Below, piece by piece: positions 27,824 to 36,714 of a stretch of 64,000 bases of DNA. Every line of letters starts with the position of its first letter. The first letter of the stretch is position 1. A program made the translations under genes and the position numbers. Under the pieces are notes generated by a model. The model was given only the letters and a program-made list of their open reading frames with translations. It ran no database searches and had not been told where the DNA came from. Source of the stretch: Ferrovibrio sp. (GTDB lineage: Bacteria; Pseudomonadota; Alphaproteobacteria; Ferrovibrionales; Ferrovibrionaceae); NCBI GenBank assembly GCA_017991315.1, contig JAGOQS010000002.1, positions 682,001-746,000 on the forward strand, read 5' to 3'.

Positions 27824-28629
27824 ACTATTCGATGCCCATGGTTGAGCGGGCCGTGGCCCTGGCCGAAGCCGGGCGCGGTTTCCATGGCGCGGCGCACATA
27901 GCGGCGTGCATCTGTCACAGCCTCGGCCAGCGGCTGGCCCAGCGCCAGGCCGGTGGCAATCGCGGAGGCCAGCGTGCAGCCGGTGCCGTGCGTCGAGCGG
28001 GTATGCAGTTTTGTACTGGTAAAGCGCTGCACGCCATGGCGATCGAGCAGCAGGTCGACCAGTTCATCGCCCTCCAGATGGCCGCCTTTCAGCAGCACGG
28101 CACGCGGGCGCAGCGCCAGCAGGTCGCGTGCCGCCGGCTCCATTGCCGCCGCATCGGCAATAGTGCGGCCGATCAGCGCGCTGGCTTCCGGCAGATTCGG
28201 CGTGATCACCGCCGCGCGCGGGATCAATTGCTCGATCAGCGCCACCTCGGCTTCGGGCTGCAACAGCCGCGCTCCGCCCTTGGCCACCATCACCGGATCG
28301 ACCACCAGCGGCACGTCGGGTGCCAGTTCATCCAGCACCTCGACAATGGCATGGATCACCTCGGGCCGGTTCAGCATACCGGTCTTGATCGCATCGGCGC
28401 CGATATCGCGCAGCACCACGCGCATCTGCTGCGCCACGAATTCCGCCGGCACATCATGCACCGCGTGTACCGTGATGGTGTCCTGCGCGGTCAGCGCCGT
28501 GATTGCCGTGGCAGCATAGCCACCAAGAGCCGTGACGGTTTTGATATCAGCCTGGATGCCAGCACCACCGCCGGAATCCGATCCGGCGACAATCAGCACG
28601 CGGCCGCGGTTGCGGTTGTTCACGCTCAT
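27820..28629 (-). CDS. thiD: Hydroxymethylpyrimidine/phosphomethylpyrimidine kinase
   Basis: A 269-residue ribokinase-fold enzyme of thiamine synthesis that phosphorylates HMP and then HMP-P. Visible: LIVAGSDSGGGAGIQADIKT at the N-terminus, DPVMVAKGG, TPNLPEA and the catalytic loop STHGTGCTLASAIATGLALG with the base Asp position replaced by the usual THGTGC cysteine type. The start MSVNNRNRG at 28629 lies ten bases after the GlmM stop. Its stop overlaps the convergent permease stop by four bases. Confidence 0.94.
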   Translation of the reverse strand: MSVNNRNRGRVLIVAGSDSGGGAGIQADIKTVTALGGYAATAITALTAQDTITVHAVHDVPAEFVAQQMRVVLRDIGADAIKTGMLNRPEVIHAIVEVLDELAPDVPLVVDPVMVAKGGARLLQPEAEVALIEQLIPRAAVITPNLPEASALIGRTIADAAAMEPAARDLLALRPRAVLLKGGHLEGDELVDLLLDRHGVQRFTSTKLHTRSTHGTGCTLASAIATGLALGQPLAEAVTDARRYVRRAMETAPGFGQGHGPLNHGHRIV

Positions 28630-28639
28630 TGGCGGCGAC

Positions 28640-29983
28640 TCACGCGGCGCGCTCAAGCGCAGCGACGATGCTGTCCACCACATCGCTGACCAGGCGCTCA
28701 TCCTCGCCCTCGGCCATCACGCGGATCAGCGGCTCGGTGCCGGACGGGCGGATCAACACGCGGCCATTGCCGGCCAGCCGCGCCTCGCCGGCCTTGATCG
28801 CGTCACGCACGGCGGGAAGCTGCAGCGGCTCGGCGCCCTGCACGCGCACATTCTTCAGCACCTGCGGAAACGGCTCGAAGCGGCGGCAGAATTCGGAAGC
28901 CTTACGGCCCGAGTCGACCAACGCCGACATCACCTGCAGGCCGGCGATCAGGCCATCGCCGGTGGTGGCGAAGTCGGACAGGATGATATGGCCAGACTGT
29001 TCGCCGCCGAGATTGTAGCCATGCTCGCGCATCGCTTCGAGCACATAGCGGTCGCCGACCTTGGTGCGGGTGAGTTCGAGGCCGAGGCCGTTGACGAATT
29101 TCTCCAGGCCAAGATTGGACATCACCGTGGCCGCCAGGCCGCCCCGGCTGAGCTTGCCCTGGGCGAGCCAGCTTTCGGCGACGATGGCCATGAGCTGGTC
29201 GCCGTCAATCACCTGGCCGCGCTCGTCCACCATCACCAGGCGGTCGGCATCGCCATCCAGCGCCAGGCCGAGATCGGCGCCATGTTCCAGCACCGCCTGC
29301 TGCAGCCCGCGCGGATGGGTGGAGCCGCATTCCTTGTTGATGTTGAAACCATCGGGCTTCACGCCGATGGCAATGACATCGGCTTCCAGTTCCCACAGCA
29401 CATTGGGTGCGACCTTGTAGGCGGCACCATTGGCACAATCGACCACCACCTTGAGGCCCGCGAGCTTCTGGCCCTTGGGCAAGGTCGCCTTGGCGAATTC
29501 GACATAGCGGCCACCGGCGTCTTCCAGGCGCTTGGCGCGGCCGAGCCTGGCGGAGTCTGCCAGCGGCGGCTGCGCTTCGCCGAGGATCATCGCCTCGATC
29601 TCGGACTCGGCGGCATCCGAGAGCTTGTAGCCATCGGGACCGAACAGCTTGATGCCGTTGTCGTGATAGGGATTGTGCGAGGCCGAGATCATGACGCCGA
29701 GATCGCAGCGGAGCGCCCGGGTCAGCATCGCTACCGCCGGCGTCGGCATCGGCCCGACCATGAACACATCCATGCCCACGGCAGTGAAGCCGGCCACCAG
29801 GGCGGGCTCCAGCATGTAGCCGGAAAGCCGGGTGTCCTTGCCGATCAGCACCCGGTGACGATGATCGCCACGGGTGAAATAGGCACCGGCGGCCATGCCG
29901 ACTTTCAGCGCCGTCGCCGCCGAGATCGGCTCGGCATTGGCCAGGCCGCGGATACCATCGGTGCCGAAAAAGCGTCGTGACAT
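28640..29983 (-). CDS. glmM: Phosphoglucosamine mutase
   Basis: A 447-residue enzyme converting glucosamine-6-phosphate to glucosamine-1-phosphate for peptidoglycan and lipopolysaccharide. Motifs: [11 protein letters not shown] at the N-terminus, the phosphoserine loop [18 protein letters not shown] (about residue 100), the metal-binding [11 protein letters not shown] and the sugar loop GGEQSGHII, plus the phosphate-binding [15 protein letters not shown] near the end. Full length and intact. It lies between folP and thiD on the same strand; folP-glmM is a common pairing. Confidence 0.96.
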   Translation of the reverse strand: MSRRFFGTDGIRGLANAEPISAATALKVGMAAGAYFTRGDHRHRVLIGKDTRLSGYMLEPALVAGFTAVGMDVFMVGPMPTPAVAMLTRALRCDLGVMISASHNPYHDNGIKLFGPDGYKLSDAAESEIEAMILGEAQPPLADSARLGRAKRLEDAGGRYVEFAKATLPKGQKLAGLKVVVDCANGAAYKVAPNVLWELEADVIAIGVKPDGFNINKECGSTHPRGLQQAVLEHGADLGLALDGDADRLVMVDERGQVIDGDQLMAIVAESWLAQGKLSRGGLAATVMSNLGLEKFVNGLGLELTRTKVGDRYVLEAMREHGYNLGGEQSGHIILSDFATTGDGLIAGLQVMSALVDSGRKASEFCRRFEPFPQVLKNVRVQGAEPLQLPAVRDAIKAGEARLAGNGRVLIRPSGTEPLIRVMAEGEDERLVSDVVDSIVAALERAA

Positions 29984-30038
29984 AAAGCCTCTGGGAAAGC
30001 CGGGGAGCCTCGGGCGACTCGGTGAGAATGTGGCGGAA

Positions 30039-30872
30039 TTATACGCTACCCTCCAGACCCTGCCAAACCCGCAGCGCCTGAACGGTCTTGTCTACATCAT
30101 GCACCCGCAGGATATGGGCGCCATGGGCAGCCCCCCAGAGCGCGGCAGCGACCGAGCCGGGAATCCGCATGGTCGGCACCGTCTCGCCGGTCAGGTGGCC
30201 AATGAAACTCTTGCGCGAGACGCCCAGCAGCACCGGGCAACCCAGGTCGCCGAAACGCGGCAGGGCCTGCATCAGGGCCAGGTTATGCGCCTGGGTCTTG
30301 CCGAAACCGATACCGGGATCGACGATCAGGCGGGCCTTGGCAATGCCGGCCGCTTCGCAGGCGGCAATGCGGTGCGCCAGATAGCCGAGCACCTCCGCCA
30401 CCACGTCATCATAGCGCGGCGCCTGCTGCATGCTGGCAGGCTGGCCCTGCTTGTGCATCAGCACCACCATGCAGCTGCTGCCGGCAACAGCATCCATGGC
30501 CGCCGGATCGTCTTCCAGCGCACTGATATCGTTGATGATGGCGGCGCCAGCCTGGAGTACAGCACGCATCGTGGCGGCATGGCGGGTGTCGATACTGATC
30601 GGGCGGCCGAGTTCCCGCAGGCCATCGAGGATTGGCAACAGGCGGGTGATTTCCGCCTCGGGCGCAATCGCCGGGGCGCCAGGACGGGTCGATTCCGCGC
30701 CGATATCGATTACGTCTGCGCCCTGCGCCACCATGCTGCGGGCCTGGGCAATGGCGGCATCCGTGGCGGCACCGAGGCCATCGCCGGAGAAGCTGTCGTC
30801 GGTGGCATTGACGATGCCCATGACAATGGGCCGCGACCAATCCCAGCCGAGCATGGGGGCCAGATCCGTCAT
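30039..30872 (-). CDS. folP: Dihydropteroate synthase
   Basis: A 277-residue TIM-barrel enzyme of folate synthesis joining p-aminobenzoate to dihydropterin pyrophosphate. Motifs: [17 protein letters not shown] (canonical form is GILNVTPDSFSDGG, so slightly diverged), [31 protein letters not shown], and [12 protein letters not shown] near the end. The start MTDLAPMLG at 30872 was chosen over a start 12 codons upstream. It heads the folP-glmM-thiD operon. Confidence 0.95.
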   Translation of the reverse strand: MTDLAPMLGWDWSRPIVMGIVNATDDSFSGDGLGAATDAAIAQARSMVAQGADVIDIGAESTRPGAPAIAPEAEITRLLPILDGLRELGRPISIDTRHAATMRAVLQAGAAIINDISALEDDPAAMDAVAGSSCMVVLMHKQGQPASMQQAPRYDDVVAEVLGYLAHRIAACEAAGIAKARLIVDPGIGFGKTQAHNLALMQALPRFGDLGCPVLLGVSRKSFIGHLTGETVPTMRIPGSVAAALWGAAHGAHILRVHDVDKTVQALRVWQGLEGSV

Positions 30873-30989
30873 ACCGGCGTTCCTATCGCGTTCGATTCGG
30901 CATCGCAACCATCTCGCCTGCCTTGCGAATTGGAACCGCTATAGAAAATAGCGGAAAACTCATTGCTAAACCAATCTGTTGCCACATTT

Positions 30990-31004
30990 CTAGAGTAATT
31001 CTAG
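30990..31004 (+). promoter_or_regulatory. Irr-like iron control element upstream of dps
   Basis: CTAGAGTAATTCTAG is an inverted repeat with five-base arms. It matches 11 of 14 defined positions of the alphaproteobacterial Irr box TTAGAATNATTCTAA, as I recall that consensus. It lies 46 bases upstream of the dps start. A separate hairpin (CCGCTAT/ATAGCGG, 30936-30954) lies further upstream between the divergent folP and dps starts. Confidence 0.5.
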
Positions 31005-31050
31005 TCTCGTCCCAAACAGACAAGCACGGCATATAAGAAGGAGTGTCCCC

Positions 31051-31521
31051 ATGGAAATCGATATTGGCATTGCCGAAAAGGACCGGAAGAAGATCGCGGA
31101 TGGCCTGTCGCGCCTGCTCGCCGACACCTACACGCTCTACCTCAAGACCCATAACTACCACTGGAACGTCACCGGCCCGATGTTCCAGACCCTGCATCTG
31201 ATGTTCGAGACCCATTACAACGAACTTGCCCTGGCGGTGGATGCCATTGCCGAGCGTATCCGTGCCCTGGGCTTCCCGGCGCCGGGCACCTACGCCAAGT
31301 TCGTGAAGCTCTCCAGCATCAAGGAAGTGGAATCGATCCCGTCCGCCACCGACATGATCAAGGATCTGGTGAAGGGTCACGAGGCCGTGGCGCGCACCGC
31401 CCGGGCCGTGTTCCCTGCGGCCGAGAAGGCCAGCGACGAGCCGACCGCCGATCTGCTGACCCAGCGCCTGCAGGTGCATGAAAAGACCGCGTGGATGCTG
31501 CGTTCGCTGCTGGAGAAGTAA
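31051..31521 (+). CDS. dps: Dps family DNA-binding ferritin-like protein
   Basis: A 156-residue four-helix ferritin-fold protein. The intersubunit ferroxidase residues are visible in [26 protein letters not shown] (His and Asp/Glu positions as in Dps), followed by [11 protein letters not shown]. It oxidises Fe(II) with hydrogen peroxide and stores iron as a dodecamer, protecting DNA. AAGGAG precedes the ATG. It stands alone, with its own terminator at 31573-31613, and an Irr-like box in the promoter suggests iron-dependent expression. Confidence 0.95.
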   Translation: MEIDIGIAEKDRKKIADGLSRLLADTYTLYLKTHNYHWNVTGPMFQTLHLMFETHYNELALAVDAIAERIRALGFPAPGTYAKFVKLSSIKEVESIPSATDMIKDLVKGHEAVARTARAVFPAAEKASDEPTADLLTQRLQVHEKTAWMLRSLLEK

Positions 31522-31572
31522 GCGCCGCTTTTCGTGAGCGGGCGGCCGTGCCGCTCACTCAAGCTTGATTGG

Positions 31573-31613
31573 CACCCGGCGGCGGAAGGACTACCTTCCA
31601 CGCCGGGTGTTTT
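31573..31613 (+). terminator. Rho-independent terminator of dps
   Basis: CACCCGGCG (31573-31581) pairs with CGCCGGGTG (31601-31609). An inner GGAAGG/CCTTCC helix (31584-31589 and 31594-31599) extends the stem, and TTTT plus CATTT follow. It is immediately upstream of msrP. A weaker hairpin (GTGAGCGG/CCGCTCAC) lies at about 31534-31558. Confidence 0.88.
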
Positions 31614-31634
31614 CATTTCAGGGCAGGAACAGCA

Positions 31635-32618
31635 ATGCTGATCAAACGCAAGCGCGGCTGGGAGATCAAGGAAAGCGAGATCACGCCGGAGCGGTATTTC
31701 CTCGACCGGCGCTCGGCGATTTTCGGCCTGGCCGGTGCCGCCGCCGTGGCCGCCACTGGCGGGATTGGGCGTACAGCCCTGGCGCAGGCCAAGAATGCTC
31801 CCCTGGTGGCGCCGGAACTCTACCCGGCCAAGCGCAACGAGGCCTATCAGGCTGGCCGCGACCTGACCGAAGAGAAGGTCGCAACCAACTACAACAATTT
31901 CTACGAATTCGGCACCAACAAATACATCGCGGACTCGGCCCAGAAGCTGACCATCAAGCCCTGGCGCATCCAGATCGACGGCATGGTGGAAAAGCCGATC
32001 GAGATCGATGCCGAGGAACTGATCCGCAAGATGCCGGTCGAAGAACGCATCTACCGCTTCCGTTGCGTTGAAGCCTGGGCGATGACGGTGCCATGGAGCG
32101 GCTTCCAGCTCAGCGAGCTGGTGAAATTCGCCAAGCCGGCGGGCGATCCGAAATACCTGCGCATGCAAACCTTCGTGCGCAGCGACGAGGCCCGCGGCCA
32201 GCGCCAGGACTGGTATCCCTGGCCCTATACCGAAGGCCTCAGCATGGCGGAAGCAATGAACGAGATGGCCTTCATGGTCACCGGCGCCTATGGCAAGCCG
32301 CTGCCCAAACAGATGGGCGCCCCGATCCGGCTCGCTACACCGTGGAAATATGGCTTCAAGTCGGTGAAATCCATCGTGCGCTTTTCCTTCACCAACGAAC
32401 GCCCGCGCACCTTCTGGGAAGGCCTGGCGCCGGATGAATACGGCTTCTGGGCCAATGTGAATCCGGCGGTGGCGCATCCGCGCTGGAGCCAGGCGACGGA
32501 AGAGATCATCGGCACCGGCAAGCGCATCCCGAGCGTGATCTATAACGGCTATGGCGAGCAGGTGGCTGCACTCTACAAGGATATCGAGGGCGGCACCGGC
32601 CGGAAGCTGTTCATGTAG
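31635..32618 (+). CDS. msrP: Periplasmic protein-methionine-sulfoxide reductase catalytic subunit
   Basis: A 327-residue molybdopterin enzyme of the YedY/MsrP family that repairs oxidised methionines in envelope proteins. The N-terminus has a Tat signal (DRRSAIFGLAGAAAVAA, near residue 25). The molybdenum ligand is the Cys of YRFRCVEAWAM (about residue 143). PWSGFQL, MGAPIRLATPWKYGFKS and NERPRTFWE are further family signatures. The start at 31635 is preferred to an upstream one. The usual membrane partner MsrQ is not adjacent and is not in this window. Confidence 0.93.
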   Translation: MLIKRKRGWEIKESEITPERYFLDRRSAIFGLAGAAAVAATGGIGRTALAQAKNAPLVAPELYPAKRNEAYQAGRDLTEEKVATNYNNFYEFGTNKYIADSAQKLTIKPWRIQIDGMVEKPIEIDAEELIRKMPVEERIYRFRCVEAWAMTVPWSGFQLSELVKFAKPAGDPKYLRMQTFVRSDEARGQRQDWYPWPYTEGLSMAEAMNEMAFMVTGAYGKPLPKQMGAPIRLATPWKYGFKSVKSIVRFSFTNERPRTFWEGLAPDEYGFWANVNPAVAHPRWSQATEEIIGTGKRIPSVIYNGYGEQVAALYKDIEGGTGRKLFM

Positions 32619-32636
32619 CGGCGGCGCGCTATAGTT

Positions 32637-32664
32637 CGCGTCCCTGATGTTTTCGCGGGACGCG
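32637..32664 (+). other. Hairpin directly before the HAD start codon
   Basis: CGCGTCCC (32637-32644) pairs with GGGACGCG (32657-32664), ending two bases before the ATG at 32667. The GGGA of the 3' arm is the only ribosome-binding-site-like sequence, so the stem could limit translation initiation. It could also be the decayed terminator of msrP. Confidence 0.5.
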
Positions 32665-32666
32665 AC

Positions 32667-33317
32667 ATGGCTGCGCCTAAGTTGGTTATCTTCGATCTAG
32701 ACGGCACGCTGGTGGATTCCGAGCCGCTGGCCAACCGCGTCTTCTATGAAAAGCTGGTGACGCTGGGTCTGGATGCCAGCATCAATCAAGCACGGGTGAC
32801 GGAAGATTTCACCGGCCTCAACCTGCAGAGCTGCTTCAAGCATGCGCGCGAGCATTATGGCCTGGAAATCCCCGAGGGTTTCCGGGACGCGCTGCAGGAA
32901 GCCACCTATGCCCGCATGCGCGCCGAATTGCAGCCGATCCCAGGCGTGCCGGCAATGCTGGAAGCCCTCGCCCTGCCGCGCTGCGTCGCCTCCTCCTCAG
33001 ACCTTGAGAAAATTGCGCTGAGCCTGGAACTGACCGGGCTGCGGCCGCATTTCGGCGCGCATATCTTCAGTGCGGAACAGGTGGCGCGCGGCAAGCCGGA
33101 GCCCGATGTGTTTCTGCATGCGGCGGCGCGGATGGGGGCGGTGCCGGATGATTGCCTGGTGGTGGAAGACAGCCTGCCCGGCGCCACGGCCGGTATCCGC
33201 GCCGGCATGCGGGTGCTGGCCTTCCGCCCGGAACCCTCTGGCGCCGACCAGGCCTTCACTGCCCTGGGCTGCGAATTGCTGCGCGACATGGGCGCGCTGC
33301 TGGGGCAGCTGAACTGA
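32667..33317 (+). CDS. HAD superfamily phosphatase (phosphoglycolate phosphatase-like)
   Basis: A 216-residue haloacid dehalogenase-type hydrolase. Motif I is FDLDGTLVDSEP (nucleophile Asp near residue 10). Motif II is CVASSSDLEK, motif III is the Lys of ARGKPEPDVFL, and motif IV is CLVVEDSLPGATAG. The cap is alpha-helical, between motifs I and II. It belongs with the beta-phosphoglucomutase/phosphoglycolate phosphatase group; the substrate cannot be fixed. It is transcribed after msrP with a hairpin at its start codon. Confidence 0.92.
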   Translation: MAAPKLVIFDLDGTLVDSEPLANRVFYEKLVTLGLDASINQARVTEDFTGLNLQSCFKHAREHYGLEIPEGFRDALQEATYARMRAELQPIPGVPAMLEALALPRCVASSSDLEKIALSLELTGLRPHFGAHIFSAEQVARGKPEPDVFLHAAARMGAVPDDCLVVEDSLPGATAGIRAGMRVLAFRPEPSGADQAFTALGCELLRDMGALLGQLN

Positions 33318-33330
33318 TCCAGTCTGCTCA

Positions 33331-33361
33331 AAAAAAAACCGGCCGGGAAACCCAGCCGGTT
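33331..33361 (-). terminator. Strong minus-strand terminator
   Basis: Read on the minus strand, AACCGGC (33361-33355) and GCCGGTT (33343-33337) pair, with an inner GGG/CCC extension, and eight T follow (33338-33331). It ends the minus-strand transcript from the candidate RNA and/or the upstream histidine kinase, whose stop is 206 bases away. There is no T-run on the plus side. Confidence 0.9.
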
Positions 33362-33500
33362 AAGTCTTAACAGGGAGGCTCCGCGCGCGAGACGCGCGGA
33401 CGGCCGGGACAGCGGGGGAGCTGTCCGCAGCCAAGTTTCTGGCCGAAGCCAAAAACCGGAAGATGCTGCGACGCAACATCTAACGAGGATGGATATAATG
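33331..33500 (-). ncRNA. Candidate structured small RNA or 3' UTR RNA
   Basis: The 206 bases between the histidine kinase stop (33567) and the terminator have no coding potential, but on the minus strand they form consecutive hairpins. A first stem AGATG/CATCT is at 33482-33462, and a nine-base-pair stem GTTTTTGGC/GCCAGAAAC closed by a TTCG loop is at 33456-33435. A third, GGACAGC/GCTGTCC, has a TCCCCC loop (33426-33407). A fourth, CCGCGCG/CGCGCGG, is at 33400-33382, and last comes the terminator. A C-rich loop that can pair with Shine-Dalgarno sequences is a feature of several regulatory small RNAs. No promoter is convincing, so it may be processed from the kinase mRNA. The 5' end is approximate. 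Confidence 0.5.
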
Positions 33501-33566
33501 CCGTTACGGCGATTTGAGTATCCGTCGATTTGTCAGGCCAGCCATGCATCGACTGCATAACTACAC

Positions 33567-35777
33567 TCAGGGAGTCAGTCGCTCGACAGGCCCTGCCGGT
33601 TCAACCGGAAAATGTAGTTTCACACAAGTGCCGCGGCCGCGCTCGGAGTCGATCTCCAACTGGCCTTTGTGCAATTCAATCAAGCTCTTAACCAGCGGCA
33701 GGCCAAGGCCAGTGCCGCGCATCTGGGAAACTAGGGCGCTGTCCACCTGGCCAAACGGCTCCAGTGCCTTGCCGATATCCGCCGGGCTCATACCGACGCC
33801 AGTATCCTCGACCACGAGGCTGACACCCCCATCCTCGCGGATTTCGGGATAAAAGGTCACACGCCCGCCGGATGGCGTGTATTTCACCGCGTTGGTCAGC
33901 AGGTTCACCAGCATCTGCTTGGCCAGGCGTTCATCGGCGGTGATTGGCAGACCATCGAAATCGGTCGGCCCGACAAGCTGCACCAGGCGATCAGCAGCCA
34001 GCGGCCGCACCAGGGTGAGACAATCGGCCTTGAGTCGGCTCCAGGGTACTTGGGCAAGATGCAGCTTCATCTTGCCGGCCTCGACCTTGGACAGGTCAAG
34101 GATATCGTCGATTACCGCCAGCAAATGCCGGCCGGCAGCCAGGATATCGCCGGCATAGCGGTCGTATTGCGGCACGCCGGAACTGCCGAGCAATTGCAGC
34201 GCCATGATTTCCGAGAAGCCGATGATGGCATTCAGCGGGGTGCGCAATTCGTGGCTCATATGCGCCAGGAACTGGCTCTTGGCACGGTTGGCGAATTCCG
34301 CCTCCTGCAACGCCTTGATCGCGGTACGCCGCGCTGTCTCCAGCGTCTCGGTGCGGGCCGCGAGTTCCTCGGCCTGTTTTCCCAGGCTCTCATTGGCAGC
34401 ATGCAGGTCGCGCTCGCGCCGCTTCAACTCGCTGATGTCGGTGATCAGCGAGGCAGTGCCGCCATCGCTCAGGCGGAAATCACGGATCTGCAGCCAGCAG
34501 CGGTCGCGGGTGTCGTAGAAGATATGCGGCTCCCCGCGCGCCGCATCGAAGATGCGGATGCGCTCGGCGGTCCAGGCAGCATAGTCGGTCTGCACCCCGG
34601 CCTCCGCAGGCAGCGGCCGGGCCCGCACCGATGCGGCGCAGACATCGATATGGCTCAGGCCACGGGCCGCATCCGGCGCCAGGCCGATAATGCCGGCATA
34701 GGCATGGTTGCAGATCAGCAGCTTCTGATCCGGGCCAAATAGCGCCACGCCATCGGGAATGGCGCTGACGGCATCGAGCAGGCGCTGTTCCACTTCCCGC
34801 AGCTTCACTTCCGAGGTACGCCGCGCGGTGATGTCGTTCACCACCACCAGCGCCGATTCCTCTTCCGCATAGCGCATCGGCACCGCCGCCATGGTGGCCC
34901 AGATCACCATGCCGCGCGCAGTGATCAGCTGGAATTCCTGATTCGCATCACTGCCGCCGAAAATGCGGGCATGATGCGCCGGGTCGAGCCTGGAGCGGAT
35001 CGCTTCCACACCGACGGCGATACCGAACAATTCCGCTGCTGGGCGATTGGAATAGAGGAAACCGCCATCACGGCGCCGCACCACCACGATGGGGAACGGC
35101 GCGGTATCCAGGATCGAACGCAGGCGGCTTTCGGTTTCCTGCGCCGCCTCGCTGGCGCGATCGCGCTCGCGGAGTGTCGCGCGCAGCCGGCCGACCAACA
35201 GGGCACCGCGCGAAAAATAGCGATTGAGCCGCCAGGCGAAAGCCGCCAGCAACGCCAACAGCACCATCCCCACCAAGGCCAGGATCAGGCTGGCGCGGTC
35301 GCCACGCCACGCCATCAACAGGATTGACGGCAAGATCGCCGGCACCCCGATCAGGCCGGACAGCGGCAGATGTGCCGCCACGGTCAGTGTACCCGACACC
35401 ACCATGCCCATGATGCAAAGCAAGGCCAGCATGGTCTCTTCGGTGCGTGGTGCAATCAGCGTGGCGGCCAGGATGGCGCCGAGCAGCAGGCCATTGAGGC
35501 AATAAGCCGCGCCGAACAGTCGCCGCCAGTTGACCGCACGTTCGAACTCGCGGCGGCGGGGATCAAGGCGAAAACGGGCATGCAGCAGGAATTGCAGCGC
35601 CAGCACCAGCGCGATGCCGGCGAAATAGCTATAGCGCCACAGAGCGTCGACATGATCGCGCAGCAACTGCGTGACCAGGAAGGCGACAAGGCCCTGCGCC
35701 ACCATATCGAACGGCCGGCGCACCCGCACCAGCAGCTCGTTCAGGCGCGGAATAACCTGGTCAGGTTGTGATCGCAT
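33567..35777 (-). CDS. Membrane-anchored PAS histidine kinase
   Basis: A 736-residue kinase. The ATG at 35777 is chosen over an in-frame TTG seven codons upstream that would overlap lysR. The N-terminal part (about 25-190) has about six hydrophobic helices of MASE-like type. Two PAS domains follow (about 215-325 and 335-440), then a coiled coil and a HisKA domain with His509 in AHMSHELRTPLNA, and the HATPase domain (NLLTNAVKYTP, VEDTGVGM, GTGLGLPLV). No receiver domain or neighbouring response regulator is present, so its partner is elsewhere. It is the last gene of the unknown-trxB-lysR-kinase run. Confidence 0.9.
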   Translation of the reverse strand: MRSQPDQVIPRLNELLVRVRRPFDMVAQGLVAFLVTQLLRDHVDALWRYSYFAGIALVLALQFLLHARFRLDPRRREFERAVNWRRLFGAAYCLNGLLLGAILAATLIAPRTEETMLALLCIMGMVVSGTLTVAAHLPLSGLIGVPAILPSILLMAWRGDRASLILALVGMVLLALLAAFAWRLNRYFSRGALLVGRLRATLRERDRASEAAQETESRLRSILDTAPFPIVVVRRRDGGFLYSNRPAAELFGIAVGVEAIRSRLDPAHHARIFGGSDANQEFQLITARGMVIWATMAAVPMRYAEEESALVVVNDITARRTSEVKLREVEQRLLDAVSAIPDGVALFGPDQKLLICNHAYAGIIGLAPDAARGLSHIDVCAASVRARPLPAEAGVQTDYAAWTAERIRIFDAARGEPHIFYDTRDRCWLQIRDFRLSDGGTASLITDISELKRRERDLHAANESLGKQAEELAARTETLETARRTAIKALQEAEFANRAKSQFLAHMSHELRTPLNAIIGFSEIMALQLLGSSGVPQYDRYAGDILAAGRHLLAVIDDILDLSKVEAGKMKLHLAQVPWSRLKADCLTLVRPLAADRLVQLVGPTDFDGLPITADERLAKQMLVNLLTNAVKYTPSGGRVTFYPEIREDGGVSLVVEDTGVGMSPADIGKALEPFGQVDSALVSQMRGTGLGLPLVKSLIELHKGQLEIDSERGRGTCVKLHFPVEPAGPVERLTP

Positions 35778-35785
35778 AGGCGACT

Positions 35786-36682
35786 TCAATACTGCCAATC
35801 GGCGACTTTGCGAAGCAGGAAATCCCGGAACACGGCCAGCCGCTTGGTGGCACGTAATTCTTCTGGATAGACAAGATATGTGTCGAAAGCCGGGCCATCG
35901 ACATTTGGCAGCACGCGAACCACGCGCGGGTTATTCTGCACTAGGTAGTCCGGCATGGCGGCAATGCCGAGTCCGCTCGCCACTGCCTGCAGCACGCCAT
36001 AGACATTGTTGATGCTGAGCACCGGCTCGCGCGGCCGCGTCGACTCACCAGCCGTGAGCAACCAGTTCAGGTTGTTGAAATGCGCCGGCGCTTCCTCACC
36101 GTAAACGATGATGCGGTGGCGATCGAGATCCGCCACGGTCTGCGGCGCGCCATGGCGTGTCACGTAATCCACCGACGCATAGATGTGGTTATGCACGGTG
36201 ATAAGCTTGCGTTGCACCAGATCGGACTGAGTCGGCTTCCACATGCGGATCGCCACGTCCGCTTCGCGCATCGAGAGATCGAGTTCGTGATCGTCCACCA
36301 GCAGCGAGATGCGGATATCAGGATAGAGATCCATGAATTCCTTCAGCCGCGGTGCCAGCCAGACGGTGCCGAAGGTGACGGTGGAGGTGACGCGCAGGTC
36401 GCCAGACGGTTTGTCCTTGCTGTCGGCAATCATCGCTTCCGCCACCGCCAGGCGCGAGAAGATGTCGCGCGCGGTGCGGAACAGCAATTCACCCTGTTCG
36501 GTGAGGATCAGGCCACGGGCATGGCGGTGGAACAGCGTGGTGTTGAGCTGGGTTTCCAGCGCGCCGATCTGGCGGCTCACTGCCGATTGCGACAGGCCGA
36601 GTTGCTCGCCGGCATGGGTGAGGCTGCCAGCCTCCGCCACCGCATGGAAAATGCGCAGCTTGTCCCAGTCCAGCGCCGACAT
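35786..36682 (-). CDS. LysR family transcriptional regulator
   Basis: A 298-residue regulator. The N-terminal helix-turn-helix is standard (LRIFHAVAEAGSLTHAGEQLGLSQSAVSRQIGALE, residues 9-43), followed by the linker helix and a periplasmic-binding-like effector domain. The effector is unknown. It lies 32 bases downstream of trxB and 8 bases upstream of the kinase on the same strand. A redox role by association with trxB is possible but unsupported by any visible cysteine pattern of OxyR type. Confidence 0.92.
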   Translation of the reverse strand: MSALDWDKLRIFHAVAEAGSLTHAGEQLGLSQSAVSRQIGALETQLNTTLFHRHARGLILTEQGELLFRTARDIFSRLAVAEAMIADSKDKPSGDLRVTSTVTFGTVWLAPRLKEFMDLYPDIRISLLVDDHELDLSMREADVAIRMWKPTQSDLVQRKLITVHNHIYASVDYVTRHGAPQTVADLDRHRIIVYGEEAPAHFNNLNWLLTAGESTRPREPVLSINNVYGVLQAVASGLGIAAMPDYLVQNNPRVVRVLPNVDGPAFDTYLVYPEELRATKRLAVFRDFLLRKVADWQY

Positions 36683-36714
36683 CGTTCTGTTGCCCCCTCC
36701 CCCGCGTCGGGGGG

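Noticed and set aside
33494-33499. A perfect TATAAT on the plus strand between the HAD and kinase genes.
   Set aside because: No -35 element at a suitable distance and no plus-strand gene follows; it would read into a convergent gene.
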